Source: CAZSHX01 sp964606895
GTDB taxonomy: Bacteria; Bacteroidota; Ignavibacteria; Kapaibacteriales; UBA2268
DNA length: 64,000 nucleotides
Reading direction: 5' to 3'
NCBI GenBank assembly: GCA_964606895.1
Contig: CAZSHX010000018.1
Span: 1 to 64,000 of the forward strand
The notes under the pieces were generated by a model that did no database searches, was not told the origin of the DNA, and saw nothing but the letters and a program-made list of their open reading frames with translations. Positions 53,196 to 61,356 of this stretch are shown piece after piece. How positions within the stretch are numbered: position 1 is the first letter of the stretch; every line of letters begins with the position of its first letter. The translations under genes were made by a program, and so were the position numbers.

Positions 53196-54434
53196 TCAAC
53201 TGCTTACAAGTTTAAACAGCTTGTCGGAAAGTCTGACTTTTCGTTCGATTGATATTGTGAATGGCTGACCTTTGGTGACTTTATCGGCAAGTACACCTGA
53301 AACCTGCAACTCATGTACCGTAGTTTGGAGAATGCCTGTTGTTGTGCCTGTAATCAGGATTTCATCACCAACCGAAAGGGTATCGGATTCCAATAAAAAT
53401 TCACCGACTTTAATTTTATGATAATAATTCGTGACTTTGCCAATCTGAACTTTCTTCTGAGTAGCCTTGGAGCCATAGACATTACTCCATTCGCCCATTG
53501 TTCTGCCCAGATAATAGCCGTCCCAGAAACCGCGGTTAAACACGGTTGACAATCGTTCTTTCCAATTTTCGAATTTATCCCGTGAATACTCGCCGAGGTA
53601 GTAAGCATCAATCGCTTCCCGATAGCATTTTGTAACTGTGTAAACATAGTCAACACTTCTGCCTCTGCCTTCAATTTTCAAAACGGAAACGCCTGCTGTA
53701 ATAATTTGGTCTAAAAAATCAATCGTGCATAAATCTTTGGCGGACATGATGTACTCACTGCCAATTTCATATTCATTATTCCCCGATTTGTCGGTAACGA
53801 TGTAATCCCTTCGGCAATTCTGAATACAGGCACCACGGTTTGCGGAAACATTGTTGGAATGCAGACTCAAATAGCATTTGCCCGAAATAGACATGCAGAG
53901 AGCACCGTGCCCGAATACTTCAAGCCTGACTAAATTGCCTGAAGGTCCGGTTATATTTCGTTTTTCAATTTCTTTGCTGATTTCGGCGACTTGCTCCAAA
54001 GTAAGTTCACGAGCCATAACCATAACATCGGCATAGGAAGAATAAAATTCGACCGTATCAATATTTGTGATATTGCATTGGGTGGATATATGAACCACTA
54101 TACCTGATTTTTTTGCAAAGTTCATAACTGCATGGTCAGATGCGATAACAGCATCAATGCTGCGTGTTTTAGCGGCTGATATAATTTCTTTCATCAAAGC
54201 CGTATCTTCGTCATAAACAATCGTGTTTAATGTGAGATAGCATTTGATTTTGTGATGTTTGCAGATTTTGGAAATTTTAGCCAGGTCATCCAAAGTAAAA
54301 TTGGCAGATGATTTATTACGCATATTCAGTTGAGAAGCCCCGAAATAAATCGAATCGGCTCCGCCCTGAATTGCACCCATAAGAGATTCGTAGGAACCCA
54401 CGGGAGCCATAAGTTCCATTTTATTTTTTACCAT
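53196..54434 (-). CDS. U32 family peptidase
   Basis: A 412-residue protein with the complete U32 signature EVFGHGALCMSISGKCYLS in its middle, an N-terminal ELMAPVGSYESLMGAIQGGADSIYFG and a Cys pair plus CIQNCRRDYIV after the signature, as in TrhP/RlhA/UbiU-type proteins. Those act in RNA hydroxylation or ubiquinone synthesis rather than proteolysis, so the peptidase label is traditional; which role applies here is open. The start ATG at 54434 overlaps the chorismate mutase stop; 54419 is the alternative. Last gene of a long minus-strand run. Confidence 0.9.
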   Translation of the reverse strand: MVKNKMELMAPVGSYESLMGAIQGGADSIYFGASQLNMRNKSSANFTLDDLAKISKICKHHKIKCYLTLNTIVYDEDTALMKEIISAAKTRSIDAVIASDHAVMNFAKKSGIVVHISTQCNITNIDTVEFYSSYADVMVMARELTLEQVAEISKEIEKRNITGPSGNLVRLEVFGHGALCMSISGKCYLSLHSNNVSANRGACIQNCRRDYIVTDKSGNNEYEIGSEYIMSAKDLCTIDFLDQIITAGVSVLKIEGRGRSVDYVYTVTKCYREAIDAYYLGEYSRDKFENWKERLSTVFNRGFWDGYYLGRTMGEWSNVYGSKATQKKVQIGKVTNYYHKIKVGEFLLESDTLSVGDEILITGTTTGILQTTVHELQVSGVLADKVTKGQPFTISIERKVRLSDKLFKLVSS

Positions 54435-54744
54435 TTTTTTGTTCTTTGAAAACTTGTTTTTGAATATCAATAGATTCCTGATGAATAACATCAAAAATCT
54501 TTTCGATAAAGGATTCATTAATGTTAGTCTCTGAAAGCATTTGCCTGCGGTACTCCGAGGAAATCTCCCAAAAATCCGCCTGTTCGATATCTAACTGATT
54601 CTTCAATTTCAATTTGCCGATTTCATAAGAAATTTTCATTCTGTCATCAAGAATCCGAATCATTTTTTCATCTAAATTCGCTAATTTTTTTCTGAATTGG
54701 TCCAGTTTAGCTAATTGAATATTATTAAAATTATTTGCTGACAT
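54421..54744 (-). CDS. chorismate mutase (AroQ type)
   Basis: A 107-residue all-helical protein matching AroQ-class chorismate mutases: FRKKLANLDEKMIRILDDRMKISYEIGKLKLKNQ with conserved Arg18, Arg35 and Lys44 region, followed by the FWEISSEYRRQMLSE segment. It converts chorismate to prephenate, which links it to aroC, encoded 1.2 kb away. Some acidic/basic residues of the second active-site helix (such as the E. coli Arg51/Glu52 pair) are not obviously conserved, so activity is probable, not certain. It overlaps the U32 gene. Confidence 0.8.
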   Translation of the reverse strand: MSANNFNNIQLAKLDQFRKKLANLDEKMIRILDDRMKISYEIGKLKLKNQLDIEQADFWEISSEYRRQMLSETNINESFIEKIFDVIHQESIDIQKQVFKEQKNGKK

Positions 54745-54797
54745 TATTACCTTAGTTTACTTTTAAATATTGGAAATAGAATTATTTAAGCAATTTT

Positions 54798-55361
54798 TTA
54801 TCTGCATAAATAATACAGTTTAAGCCTGACTTTGGCTTTACCGGAAATATCTTTGATTACGATTTGTTTTGTGTTGTTATTCCCTGCTAATCTTGAATTG
54901 ACTAAAACATTTTCGGCACCGCATTCAACAAAGTTATCCATGAATTTTTTCAAAAATGAAGTCTCCTTCAGGATTTCATAAACTTCACCGAAAATTTTAT
55001 AGTAACCTCTGAGATTATCTTTAACAACATCGAGCAAACTCATTAAAATGTTTTTATCAAGTATTCTGATTCGAAGATTTTCTTCGTTACCATTGAAATC
55101 GTAATTGGTTTTAATTATTTGTTTTTGTTTTGAAATTGTCATTGGAAATATAAGAATACTATCGTGGAGAGTGCCATTCACTTCAAGATAGAATTCACCG
55201 TCTTTCAGCATCCCTGTCCAACCGCAGTCCGAACCTTCCAGAATTTCATACTCCAAAGTCAGATACTTTTTCTGATTTGGATTCTCGCATTTGTAGGAAG
55301 TACAAGATTGAAGTAAAATTATTAATCCTAAAAATAAGAGCGAAAATAATTTTTGTCTCAT
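54798..55361 (-). CDS. hypothetical lipoprotein
   Basis: A 187-residue lipoprotein with lipobox LQSC (Cys20) and a further cysteine pattern (YKCENP, DCGW, ECGAE, LCR). Not recognised. It lies 2 nt after pdxA and 53 nt before the chorismate mutase on the same strand, inside the purC-rodA-pdxA operon. Confidence 0.75.
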   Translation of the reverse strand: MRQKLFSLLFLGLIILLQSCTSYKCENPNQKKYLTLEYEILEGSDCGWTGMLKDGEFYLEVNGTLHDSILIFPMTISKQKQIIKTNYDFNGNEENLRIRILDKNILMSLLDVVKDNLRGYYKIFGEVYEILKETSFLKKFMDNFVECGAENVLVNSRLAGNNNTKQIVIKDISGKAKVRLKLYYLCR

Positions 55362-55363
55362 GA

Positions 55364-56359
55364 TTATTCTCCCCTATATTTTTTTCTGTGGTTACAAATC
55401 TTCATAGCTAAAAGGATTGCTTCAAGAGTGCTTTTGGGGTCGGCAATTCCTTTTCCCGCAATCGGGAATGCAGTGCCGTGGTCGGGCGAGGTTCGGACGA
55501 TGGGCAACCCTGCCGTGAAATTAACTCCGCCGCCTTTGGCGAGCAATTTTAGTGGAATCAGTCCCTGGTCGTGATACATGGCGAGAATACCATCAAATTT
55601 TTTATATTCTCCAAATCCGAAAAAACCATCTGATGGGAAAGGTCCTACGGCATTAATTCTTAAAGCCCTGCATTTTTTAATTGCAGGTATTATGATTTCA
55701 TTTTCTTCTGTTCCAATCTTCCCGCTTTCTCCTGCATGAGGATTCAAACCAAGAACAGCAATTGAAGGTTTTGGAATGTTAAAATCCTGTTTTAAAGATT
55801 TATTGAATATTCTGATAGTTTCAATCAATTGATTATCACTCAGCAATTCGGGAACTTTTCTTAATGGTTCGTGAATGGTAGCAAGGGCAACCCTCACTTT
55901 CCCCGAAGTAAGAATCATTAAGGGTTGATTAACTCCAAAGAATGAGGCAATCATCTCAGTATGTCCGGGGAAGTTGAATCCTGCTGATTGAATCGCATTT
56001 TTGGAAATTGGAAGAGTTAAAATTGCATTCGATTTGCCATTTTTCAAAAAATCTAGGGCTAAATTGATTGATTCACCCGCCAAGGCACCCGATTGCTTGG
56101 AATCAATTCCAAACTGAACTTTGGAATAATTCCTGCAATCAATCAGCCCGATATTGAAATCACCAAATTTCAGAATATTTGATTTAATCTCAAAAGATAT
56201 TTTAAGCTTTTTAAGATATTCTTGAAGTGTTTTGGGATTGATGATTAGCTGGAAATGAGGGAATGAACCGCTTTGTTTCTTATGCAAAATAGCAAGAGCC
56301 TTGAAAAAGGCTTCCGGACCAATTCCGTTGCAATCTCCCGATGTTACGGCTATATTCAT
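55364..56359 (-). CDS. pdxA: 4-hydroxythreonine-4-phosphate dehydrogenase
   Basis: NAD-dependent enzyme of the DXP-dependent vitamin B6 (pyridoxal phosphate) pathway. The 331-residue protein shows AVTSGDCNGIGPEAFFKAL, LPISKNAIQSAGFNFPGHTEM, the metal-linked LGLNPHAGESGKIGTEE and the YHDQGLIPLKLLAKGGGVN. It sits 8 nt after rodA. Length normal. Confidence 0.95.
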   Translation of the reverse strand: MNIAVTSGDCNGIGPEAFFKALAILHKKQSGSFPHFQLIINPKTLQEYLKKLKISFEIKSNILKFGDFNIGLIDCRNYSKVQFGIDSKQSGALAGESINLALDFLKNGKSNAILTLPISKNAIQSAGFNFPGHTEMIASFFGVNQPLMILTSGKVRVALATIHEPLRKVPELLSDNQLIETIRIFNKSLKQDFNIPKPSIAVLGLNPHAGESGKIGTEENEIIIPAIKKCRALRINAVGPFPSDGFFGFGEYKKFDGILAMYHDQGLIPLKLLAKGGGVNFTAGLPIVRTSPDHGTAFPIAGKGIADPKSTLEAILLAMKICNHRKKYRGE

Positions 56360-56367
56360 AGTGTTTA

Positions 56368-57621
56368 TTAAGCCCTGCTCTTTTTTCTGAAGCTTCTGAA
56401 AGCATTAAAAAGTAAACCTACCATCGTCAAATTGACCATAAGGGCTGAACCCCCTGAACTCAGAAAGGGCAAAGGTATTCCCATAACAGGAGTTAAACCT
56501 ATTGCCATTCCGATGTTAATCGCCGTATGGTAAAAAATTACGGAGGCAACACCAAAGGCTATAACGCTGAAGAACATACTGTCGGTTTCGAGTGCTATCC
56601 TGACAGCCCGAAGAATGAACATAGCAAGAAGAACGACAACTCCAGCTCCGCCGATGAAGCCAAATTCTTCGGTAGGTACTGAAAATATGAAGTCAGTCCA
56701 TTGTTCCGGAATATATCGCAGTTGAGTTTGAGTCCCCTGCAAAAAACCTTTTCCGGCAAGACCGCCGCTTCCGACAGCTAAAATTGACTGAATAACATTG
56801 TATCCCTTACCCTTGGGATTCTTGCCCGGGTTCATGAATGTTTCAATTCTATCCCTCTGATAAGGTTCCAGTCTGTTCATCAGTATATTTCCCGAATAGC
56901 CTATTCCGCCTACCATTGCAATCATGGTTACAGTTAGTACAATCTTTCTTCGGAAAAAAATAGAAATCACACTGAAGATACCCATTGAAATCACATAATA
57001 CATTGTTCCGAAAAGTGATGTAACCAATACAAAAGGAAGGCTGACAATAGAAAATAATATGAAAACATCGAAACCCGTCCAAAGCAAAATACCAAGAACC
57101 ATAGCCAATAACACGGTTATTGTTCCATGGTCGGGCTGAAGGAAAATCAGGAATGAAGGAATAGCCACAAACAGTCCGATGGTTGATAAATCCCTGATTG
57201 TCCTGATGTCAGAACCTTTTAAGGATAAATGCCTTGCTATGACGAGTAAAACTCCTAATTTGGCAAATTCAGCAGGTTGTATGGCGAAGAAACCCAATGG
57301 AAGCCAGCCTTTTGTGCCGTTGACCTCCCGCCCGAATATCAATACCAAAATAAGCAGGAATAAGGTTATCCCATAGATTATATATGCATTTGCAAATATC
57401 CACCGCTCAGGAACAAACATTAACACGAACATACCGACAACACCAATGCCCGCATACAACAGCTGACGCGAGAAAAAAGAACTCATTCCGGCATCGTAAG
57501 TTGCACTGTAAATTGAGATTAGTCCAACAGCAAGTAAGAGAACCGTTATTAAAAAAGTCTGCCAGTCGAAGAATTCTCCTGCCTGCCTGCTTAATGTAAA
57601 ATCATAATCCTGTTCAGCCAT
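56368..57621 (-). CDS. rodA: rod-shape-determining peptidoglycan glycosyltransferase RodA
   Basis: A 417-residue integral membrane SEDS protein with about ten helices, polymerising peptidoglycan during cell elongation. SEDS motifs are clear: IFGREVNGTKGWLPLGFFAIQPAEFAKL, QPDHGTITVLLAMV, TEEFGFIGG, and the last loop MGIPLPFLSSGGSALMVNL. Co-directional and 8 nt from both pdxA and purC. Its usual mreBCD/pbp2 partners are not in the window. Confidence 0.95.
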   Translation of the reverse strand: MAEQDYDFTLSRQAGEFFDWQTFLITVLLLAVGLISIYSATYDAGMSSFFSRQLLYAGIGVVGMFVLMFVPERWIFANAYIIYGITLFLLILVLIFGREVNGTKGWLPLGFFAIQPAEFAKLGVLLVIARHLSLKGSDIRTIRDLSTIGLFVAIPSFLIFLQPDHGTITVLLAMVLGILLWTGFDVFILFSIVSLPFVLVTSLFGTMYYVISMGIFSVISIFFRRKIVLTVTMIAMVGGIGYSGNILMNRLEPYQRDRIETFMNPGKNPKGKGYNVIQSILAVGSGGLAGKGFLQGTQTQLRYIPEQWTDFIFSVPTEEFGFIGGAGVVVLLAMFILRAVRIALETDSMFFSVIAFGVASVIFYHTAINIGMAIGLTPVMGIPLPFLSSGGSALMVNLTMVGLLFNAFRSFRKKSRA

Positions 57622-57629
57622 TTTTATCC

Positions 57630-58508
57630 TTATGCAGTAACCCTGCGGAAAGCTTCGTTATATTTATCAAGTGTTTTCGCAATGATTTCATCAGGTAGTG
57701 CAGGTGGCGGAGGCATTTTATTCCATGTGATTGATTCAAGATAGTCACGAAGAACCTGCTTGTCAAAGTTAATTTGTTCTTTTCCAGGAGCATAATTTTC
57801 CTTGAGCCAAAATCTTGATGAATCGGGAGTGAGTGCTTCGTCAATAAGAATAATTTCATCATTTTCGTTCAAGCCGAATTCGAATTTTGTATCTGCAAGG
57901 ATTAATCCTCTTTCTTCAAGATAATTTGCCGCAAAAGAATATAAAGCAATAGATATTTCTGCCAATTTATCTGATTTTTCTTTACCGATAATCAATCCTG
58001 CTTCTTCGGGGCTGATATTCTCATCATGCCCGACATCGGCTTTGGTTGAGGGAGTGAATATTGGTTTGGGAAGCTTTGAGAATTCGACTAATCCTTCGGG
58101 AAGCGGAATTCCGCATATCGTTTGGCTTTTCTTGTATTCTTTCCAGCCCGAACCTGCAACATAACCGCGGACAATACATTCAATCGGGAAAACCTTGCAT
58201 TTAGTTACGAGCATTGAACGGTCTTCGAGTTCTTCACGATATTGTTTGCATACTTCGGGATATTCATCCACCTTGTTTGTAATGAAATGGTTTTTAACAA
58301 TATGAGTTGTGTTCTTGAACCAGAAAGCCGAAATTTTCGATAAAAGTTTGCCTTTGTCGGGTATTGGACTATCCATAACGACATCAAAAGCTGAGATTCT
58401 GTCTGTTGCAACAATCAGCAAAAATTTGCCTAAATCATATACATCTCTGACTTTACCTCTCTGCATTAATTTAATATCGCTGAAGTCTGTTCTATAAACT
58501 GTTGACAT
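57630..58508 (-). CDS. purC: phosphoribosylaminoimidazole-succinocarboxamide synthase
   Basis: Purine biosynthesis ligase joining CAIR and aspartate. The 292-residue protein has MQRGKVRDVYDLG, ATDRISAFDVVMDSPIPDKG, EECIVRGYVAGSGWKEY-type block and ILADTKFEFGLNENDEIILIDEALTPDSSRFW. Eukaryote/archaea-like length of about 290, a known bacterial variant. A GGAGAT ribosome site precedes the ATG. It follows the GH2-like gene by 23 nt. Confidence 0.97.
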   Translation of the reverse strand: MSTVYRTDFSDIKLMQRGKVRDVYDLGKFLLIVATDRISAFDVVMDSPIPDKGKLLSKISAFWFKNTTHIVKNHFITNKVDEYPEVCKQYREELEDRSMLVTKCKVFPIECIVRGYVAGSGWKEYKKSQTICGIPLPEGLVEFSKLPKPIFTPSTKADVGHDENISPEEAGLIIGKEKSDKLAEISIALYSFAANYLEERGLILADTKFEFGLNENDEIILIDEALTPDSSRFWLKENYAPGKEQINFDKQVLRDYLESITWNKMPPPPALPDEIIAKTLDKYNEAFRRVTA

Positions 58509-58531
58509 AAATATCTCCTAAATATAATTTT

Positions 58532-61138
58532 TTAAATTGAACTCAATAAATAACCGATATATGAAAATATCGAAAACTGGTACTGGTAAGCAGAAATCAT
58601 AATTATCAATAATGTACCTACAACTCCAAGTCCTATGGAATAAACCTTAACAGGCAGTATATCGAAAACAACTGTAGTTGAACGCAGGATTCTCATAAGC
58701 ACCCAAACCCAGAGTAAAATCAATCCAAGAACAACGAGCCAAATAAAAATTGGTGACATTACGAGAAGTCTGATTAATACAATTGAAAACGGCAATAGAA
58801 TAATCAGAGGAATACCCGACCAGATTGTTATCATCATCGTATCGGTATAAAAGATTTTTCCTCTGACGAAAAATGAGAATAGCTTAATAATAAATGCCAG
58901 CAGGAAAATAAACCCAAAGAAAAGTACTGAAATTACAATTACCAAAACTTCGGGCATCCAGATTAATTTGAACATCAGTTCTCTGAAATAGCTCAATGGT
59001 ACGAGCAAACTAAGGAAAAGCTGTGCAGTTTCACTTGCCCGATAATAGAACAAAATGGAAGATGTGTAAACTCCCAAAGTTATCGAAATTACAAGCCCAA
59101 GCAAAACAGTTTGTACTGATGAAATTATTCTTTGGTCGCGGATGTCAGCATAAAAATTATATGGTCTGAGGGCGGCTCTGAATACATATTCTCTGAATCT
59201 TTTGAATCTGTTCGTAAGAAAGATTATTATCAGGAGCAAAACCAAGCCGATAACGATGAAAGTAACAGGTGTTCTTTCGGAATAGCTTCCTGCGTTCAGC
59301 AATGGTTCTTTCTCGCCGTTGAAGAGTGCCTGCAATGTCTGGAAAGATAGTCTCTGCTGTCTGCCTCTGTCCAGAAGCCCGACCGTACACAGATTTGCAT
59401 TGTCATTGTTTACAATCATCAGGGGATTATTCAGTTCATAATCGTTGAACGCAGTTATTATGCTTCCTGCAAATTGCTTTTCTTTGATGATGTGATATAG
59501 ATTCAGAATATAATATGCCTGCGATTCCAGTGACAGCGGGTCGGAATACCCGTTATGATTTGTCGGTTGAATCGGGATTCCGTAGTTGACAAAAACAGGA
59601 AGGTTTTTAGCCAATCCTTTCATCCTGTAAAGCTCATTTTTAATCTCATCACTGCTGTTGAATTTCTTGTTGTCGCTAATTCCAACGAAGTCAAACCCAT
59701 CTGTATTAATGATTTTCGAGCCGAAAAGCACAATCTTGTAAATCAATTTTGAAGATGCCGCTTTGAACAAATCCACTATTGCTTTTGAAAAATCAATTGA
59801 TGCCTTCGAGCCTTCAATGACTCCGTCAGAAACACCCCATGCCAGAACTGCGGGATTGTTTTCAAATGCTACATAATAGCGGTCGGCAAAATTTTTCATT
59901 CGAACCGTTATTTCGTCCAATGATAAAAGTGAATTGGGGACATCATAGACAGGCAATTCGACCATTGCATACAATCCGTACTTTTCGCAAAGATGAAGAA
60001 AATAGGGATGAGGCGAATTGTATTTTACTCTGACAACGTTCGCACCTAATGTTTTAAGCCAGATTATATCCTGTTCCATTCTGGAGGCACTCAAAGTCTG
60101 ACCTGTTTTCCAGTAATCCTCGATATAATCAACACCTTTGAATTCAAATGGCTTTCCGTTGATAATCAATTGCGGAGTTCCGTTGATAGTTCTTGTAACA
60201 ATGCTCTGAAATCCTGAATTAATAGTATAGTCATCAATCGTTTGACCATTTTTGGTAATTTTAACTGTAATTTCATAGAGATTAGGAAACTCAACTGACC
60301 AAATCATCGGAGTATTAATAGTCATATTAAATTCAATCGGAATTGTTCTTTCAGGTTCAATCTCAATTATCTGCGGAGTATTCTGAGCAACTATCTGCCC
60401 GTTTTGTTTGTTTTTAATTGAAATTTCCACACCAACAGTTGTTTTGCTTAGTCCCAATGCACTCAAAGAATCCTGAATGGCGGTGTGGGCAACATAATTG
60501 GTTATCGAAGCTGAAGAAATTTTAACTTTAGTTTTGATATTCACCGACGAATAATCGGGTTTCAGCTGAAATTTGTACTTAACATCGCTAACCCAAATCT
60601 TTGATGTGCCAACAAGAAGCAGGTCACGTATAACACCGGTGTAATTCTTCTTTGCGAAAATATACTGGTCTTTGATTTTCCGTGCGGCATCAACGGCTGA
60701 TGTAACAATGAGTTTGATTGTATTTGTTTCATTAAACATCAGACGGTTTGGAATTGAAACATTGAACGGAGTTAATCCTCCGAGATACTTGCCGACAAAC
60801 TGGTCGTTGATATAAACCTCCACCTGATCGTCAATTCCCAGAAAATAAAGTTGCCAAGAATATTTCTGATTCAGATTTTTGTCAATTTTGATAGTCCTTC
60901 GGTAAAAGACTTTTTTTGCGGTAATCTCAGAATTTGGCAGATTCGTATAAAACCACTCGCTTTCGTCAAGCGAATATTCCCATTTTCCGCTCAGATTGAC
61001 TACAAAGCGGGAAACTGACGGCATGATGTCAAATAGTTTTTCCTTCTCAAATGGCTTGTAGTCCTGAGCTTCCGAGAAAATCGGGAGCAAAAACATAGCT
61101 ATCGTCAGATATAAAAATTTGGTACTTTTATTCAACAT
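58532..61138 (-). CDS. GH2-like membrane protein, probably catalytically inactive
   Basis: An 868-residue protein. Signal (1-20); GH2 sugar-binding jelly-roll (NLSGKWEYSLDESEW; YFLGIDDQVEVYINDQFVGKYLGG); Ig-like domain; GH2 TIM barrel (GVDYIEDYWKTGQTLSASRMEQDIIWLKTLGANVVRVKYN; KYGLYAMVELPV). After about residue 640 comes a membrane part with about six helices. The catalytic acid/base NE, expected in 'LAWxxxNE', is replaced (AVLAWGVSDGV near 432), and the nucleophile Glu of 'SEYG' is missing (VFVNYG near 515). So a binding or signalling role is more likely than hydrolysis. The ATG at 61138 is chosen for GAGGAAA just upstream and the signal peptide. Confidence 0.88.
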   Translation of the reverse strand: MLNKSTKFLYLTIAMFLLPIFSEAQDYKPFEKEKLFDIMPSVSRFVVNLSGKWEYSLDESEWFYTNLPNSEITAKKVFYRRTIKIDKNLNQKYSWQLYFLGIDDQVEVYINDQFVGKYLGGLTPFNVSIPNRLMFNETNTIKLIVTSAVDAARKIKDQYIFAKKNYTGVIRDLLLVGTSKIWVSDVKYKFQLKPDYSSVNIKTKVKISSASITNYVAHTAIQDSLSALGLSKTTVGVEISIKNKQNGQIVAQNTPQIIEIEPERTIPIEFNMTINTPMIWSVEFPNLYEITVKITKNGQTIDDYTINSGFQSIVTRTINGTPQLIINGKPFEFKGVDYIEDYWKTGQTLSASRMEQDIIWLKTLGANVVRVKYNSPHPYFLHLCEKYGLYAMVELPVYDVPNSLLSLDEITVRMKNFADRYYVAFENNPAVLAWGVSDGVIEGSKASIDFSKAIVDLFKAASSKLIYKIVLFGSKIINTDGFDFVGISDNKKFNSSDEIKNELYRMKGLAKNLPVFVNYGIPIQPTNHNGYSDPLSLESQAYYILNLYHIIKEKQFAGSIITAFNDYELNNPLMIVNNDNANLCTVGLLDRGRQQRLSFQTLQALFNGEKEPLLNAGSYSERTPVTFIVIGLVLLLIIIFLTNRFKRFREYVFRAALRPYNFYADIRDQRIISSVQTVLLGLVISITLGVYTSSILFYYRASETAQLFLSLLVPLSYFRELMFKLIWMPEVLVIVISVLFFGFIFLLAFIIKLFSFFVRGKIFYTDTMMITIWSGIPLIILLPFSIVLIRLLVMSPIFIWLVVLGLILLWVWVLMRILRSTTVVFDILPVKVYSIGLGVVGTLLIIMISAYQYQFSIFSYIGYLLSSI

Positions 61139-61291
61139 ATTTTCCTCAATTGTAACAGAATTACTTCTCGGCAGAAATTCCACCGTTTTTTGTTTTTAAC
61201 GAATTACAAAACTTGGATTTTTTATCGTCTTTTCAAAATTATTTTATTATATATGTAAAAATTATTCATTTGCTTTTTTCAAAAAAAGTAT

Positions 61292-61322
61292 TTTGCATTG
61301 AAAAGATTATTCAATAAGTTTG
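61292..61322 (+). promoter_or_regulatory. promoter of the PD40/OmpA gene
   Basis: TTTG at 61292-61295, 19-bp spacer, TAAGTTTG at 61315-61322: a strong match to the Bacteroidota consensus. The predicted start near 61329 leaves about 28 nt of leader. Confidence 0.65.
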
Positions 61323-61356
61323 AATTGTCAGATTAATTAACAAATTGAGAAACGTT

